A stretch of DNA of 64,000 nt from Branchiostoma floridae (Eukaryota; Chordata; Leptocardii; Amphioxiformes; Branchiostomatidae). The DNA lies in the NCBI RefSeq assembly GCF_000003815.2, contig NC_049979.1, positions 15,557,240 through 15,621,239 on the forward strand, read 5' to 3'. The notes under the pieces are model-generated. The model searched no databases. It worked only from the letters and a program-made list of their open reading frames with translations, and was not told the DNA's origin. The translations under genes were made by a program, and so were the position numbers. How positions within the stretch are numbered: the first letter of the stretch is position 1; each line of letters opens with the position of its first letter. Positions 63,514 through 64,000 of the stretch are shown piece after piece.

Positions 63514-63696
63514 TTACATCAGAACCATGATGTCTTTGAGCTCTCTCCTCTGAAGGTCAGGGACTGTGGCATTGTGAGCAGGATAGCCGATGGGTAGGAG
63601 TAACAGAAGCTTCTCGTTGACTGGCCTGCCGAGTAGTGTACGTAAGGCTGGGCCAGCATTCAGTGGTGTGCTGGTGACTGTGACAAGTCCTGCATT
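63514..63696 (-). CDS. IYD: Iodotyrosine deiodinase, last coding exon
   Basis: IYD is a membrane-anchored flavoprotein of the nitroreductase superfamily that removes iodide from mono- and diiodotyrosine, so that iodide can be reused. This fits the iodine-handling endostyle of amphioxus. One minus-strand exon is visible. It follows a GTGCCCCAG acceptor, begins in phase 0 with [20 protein letters not shown] and continues as [18 protein letters not shown] and [20 protein letters not shown] to TAA (60 codons plus stop). The stretches LL.RP..EKLL.LLP.GYP and A.VPDL.R..L..IMV are diagnostic of the C-terminus of vertebrate IYD (from memory). The FMN- and substrate-binding parts and the N-terminal anchor lie to the right of this exon, mostly beyond the window. 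The gene converges on PPP1R14. Confidence 0.9.
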   Translation of the reverse strand, partial: NAGLVTVTSTPLNAGPALRTLLGRPVNEKLLLLLPIGYPAHNATVPDLQRRELKDIMVLM

Positions 63697-64000
63697 CTGG
63701 GGCACAAGTATGTCAAATCTTCATATAAGTGTCAAGAGATGTTACCCGTCTTATATCAATGAGTAGTTCCAAAATGTTTATTTTCTACAAAATAGTGACA
63801 TGTTAGAATCAATCTAATTGGCTTTATTGTCGCACACATTTTGTTGTGTTAATAAATTTGTTTCACATCTCTACTGTTAGATTTTTCAGCTTTCTGTGAA
63901 CATGATCTGATGAGATCAAATTCTGCAAAGTAATTCTGGCAAGGGAATCAACACATTAGAGCAATTAGTACAGAAGCTCCCTCTAGTGCCCCAAGTTGAA

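Overview
The window looks like a piece of an amphioxus (Branchiostoma-type) nuclear genome. The genes are split by introns with ordinary GT-AG junctions and average about 42% GC by eye. Families that vertebrates hold as several paralogues (PLEKHG1-3, PPP1R14A-D) appear here as single, generic members. A methyltransferase of the JHAMT-like type, which vertebrates lack, sits among them. The species call is an inference; no species marker was tested.

Layout. 2,554-4,307 (minus): two exons of a PLEKHG1/2/3-type Rho guanine-nucleotide exchange factor, continuing out of the window to the left. 4.3-27.7 kb: a long stretch with no convincing exon, holding a minisatellite, a 1.75 kb pogo/Tigger-like DNA element, a GA microsatellite and a LINE tail. 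27,713-32,914 (plus): complete PCMT1 with seven coding exons and an alternative eighth. 37,070-41,504 (minus): a five-exon LRP11-like transmembrane protein, interrupted by a 278-base assembly gap. 41.9-45.0 kb: LINE tails, a decayed methyltransferase fragment and a second, better preserved copy with two lesions. 47,297-60,981 (plus): a complete four-exon PPP1R14 protein phosphatase-1 inhibitor with an 11 kb first intron full of small mobile elements. 63,514-63,696 (minus): the last exon of iodotyrosine deiodinase (IYD).

The gene content is the main point. From memory, PCMT1, LRP11, PPP1R14C, IYD and PLEKHG1 lie within about 1 Mb on human chromosome 6q25.1, with PCMT1(+), LRP11(-), PPP1R14C(+) in the same order and relative orientation as here. 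The window therefore seems to hold a five-gene ancestral chordate linkage block. These genes do not form one pathway: protein repair (PCMT1), receptor-like surface protein (LRP11), myosin-phosphatase inhibition (PPP1R14), Rho activation (PLEKHG) and iodide salvage (IYD).

Other points of note are a conserved-looking alternative C-terminus of PCMT1 ending in RGEL, comparable to the human RDEL isoform; an antistasin-like six-cysteine module in the LRP11-like protein; an apparent one-base insertion in a C5 run in the same gene; and several well-delimited non-autonomous DNA transposons with visible target-site duplications. No CRISPR array, rRNA gene or convincing functional tRNA gene was seen.
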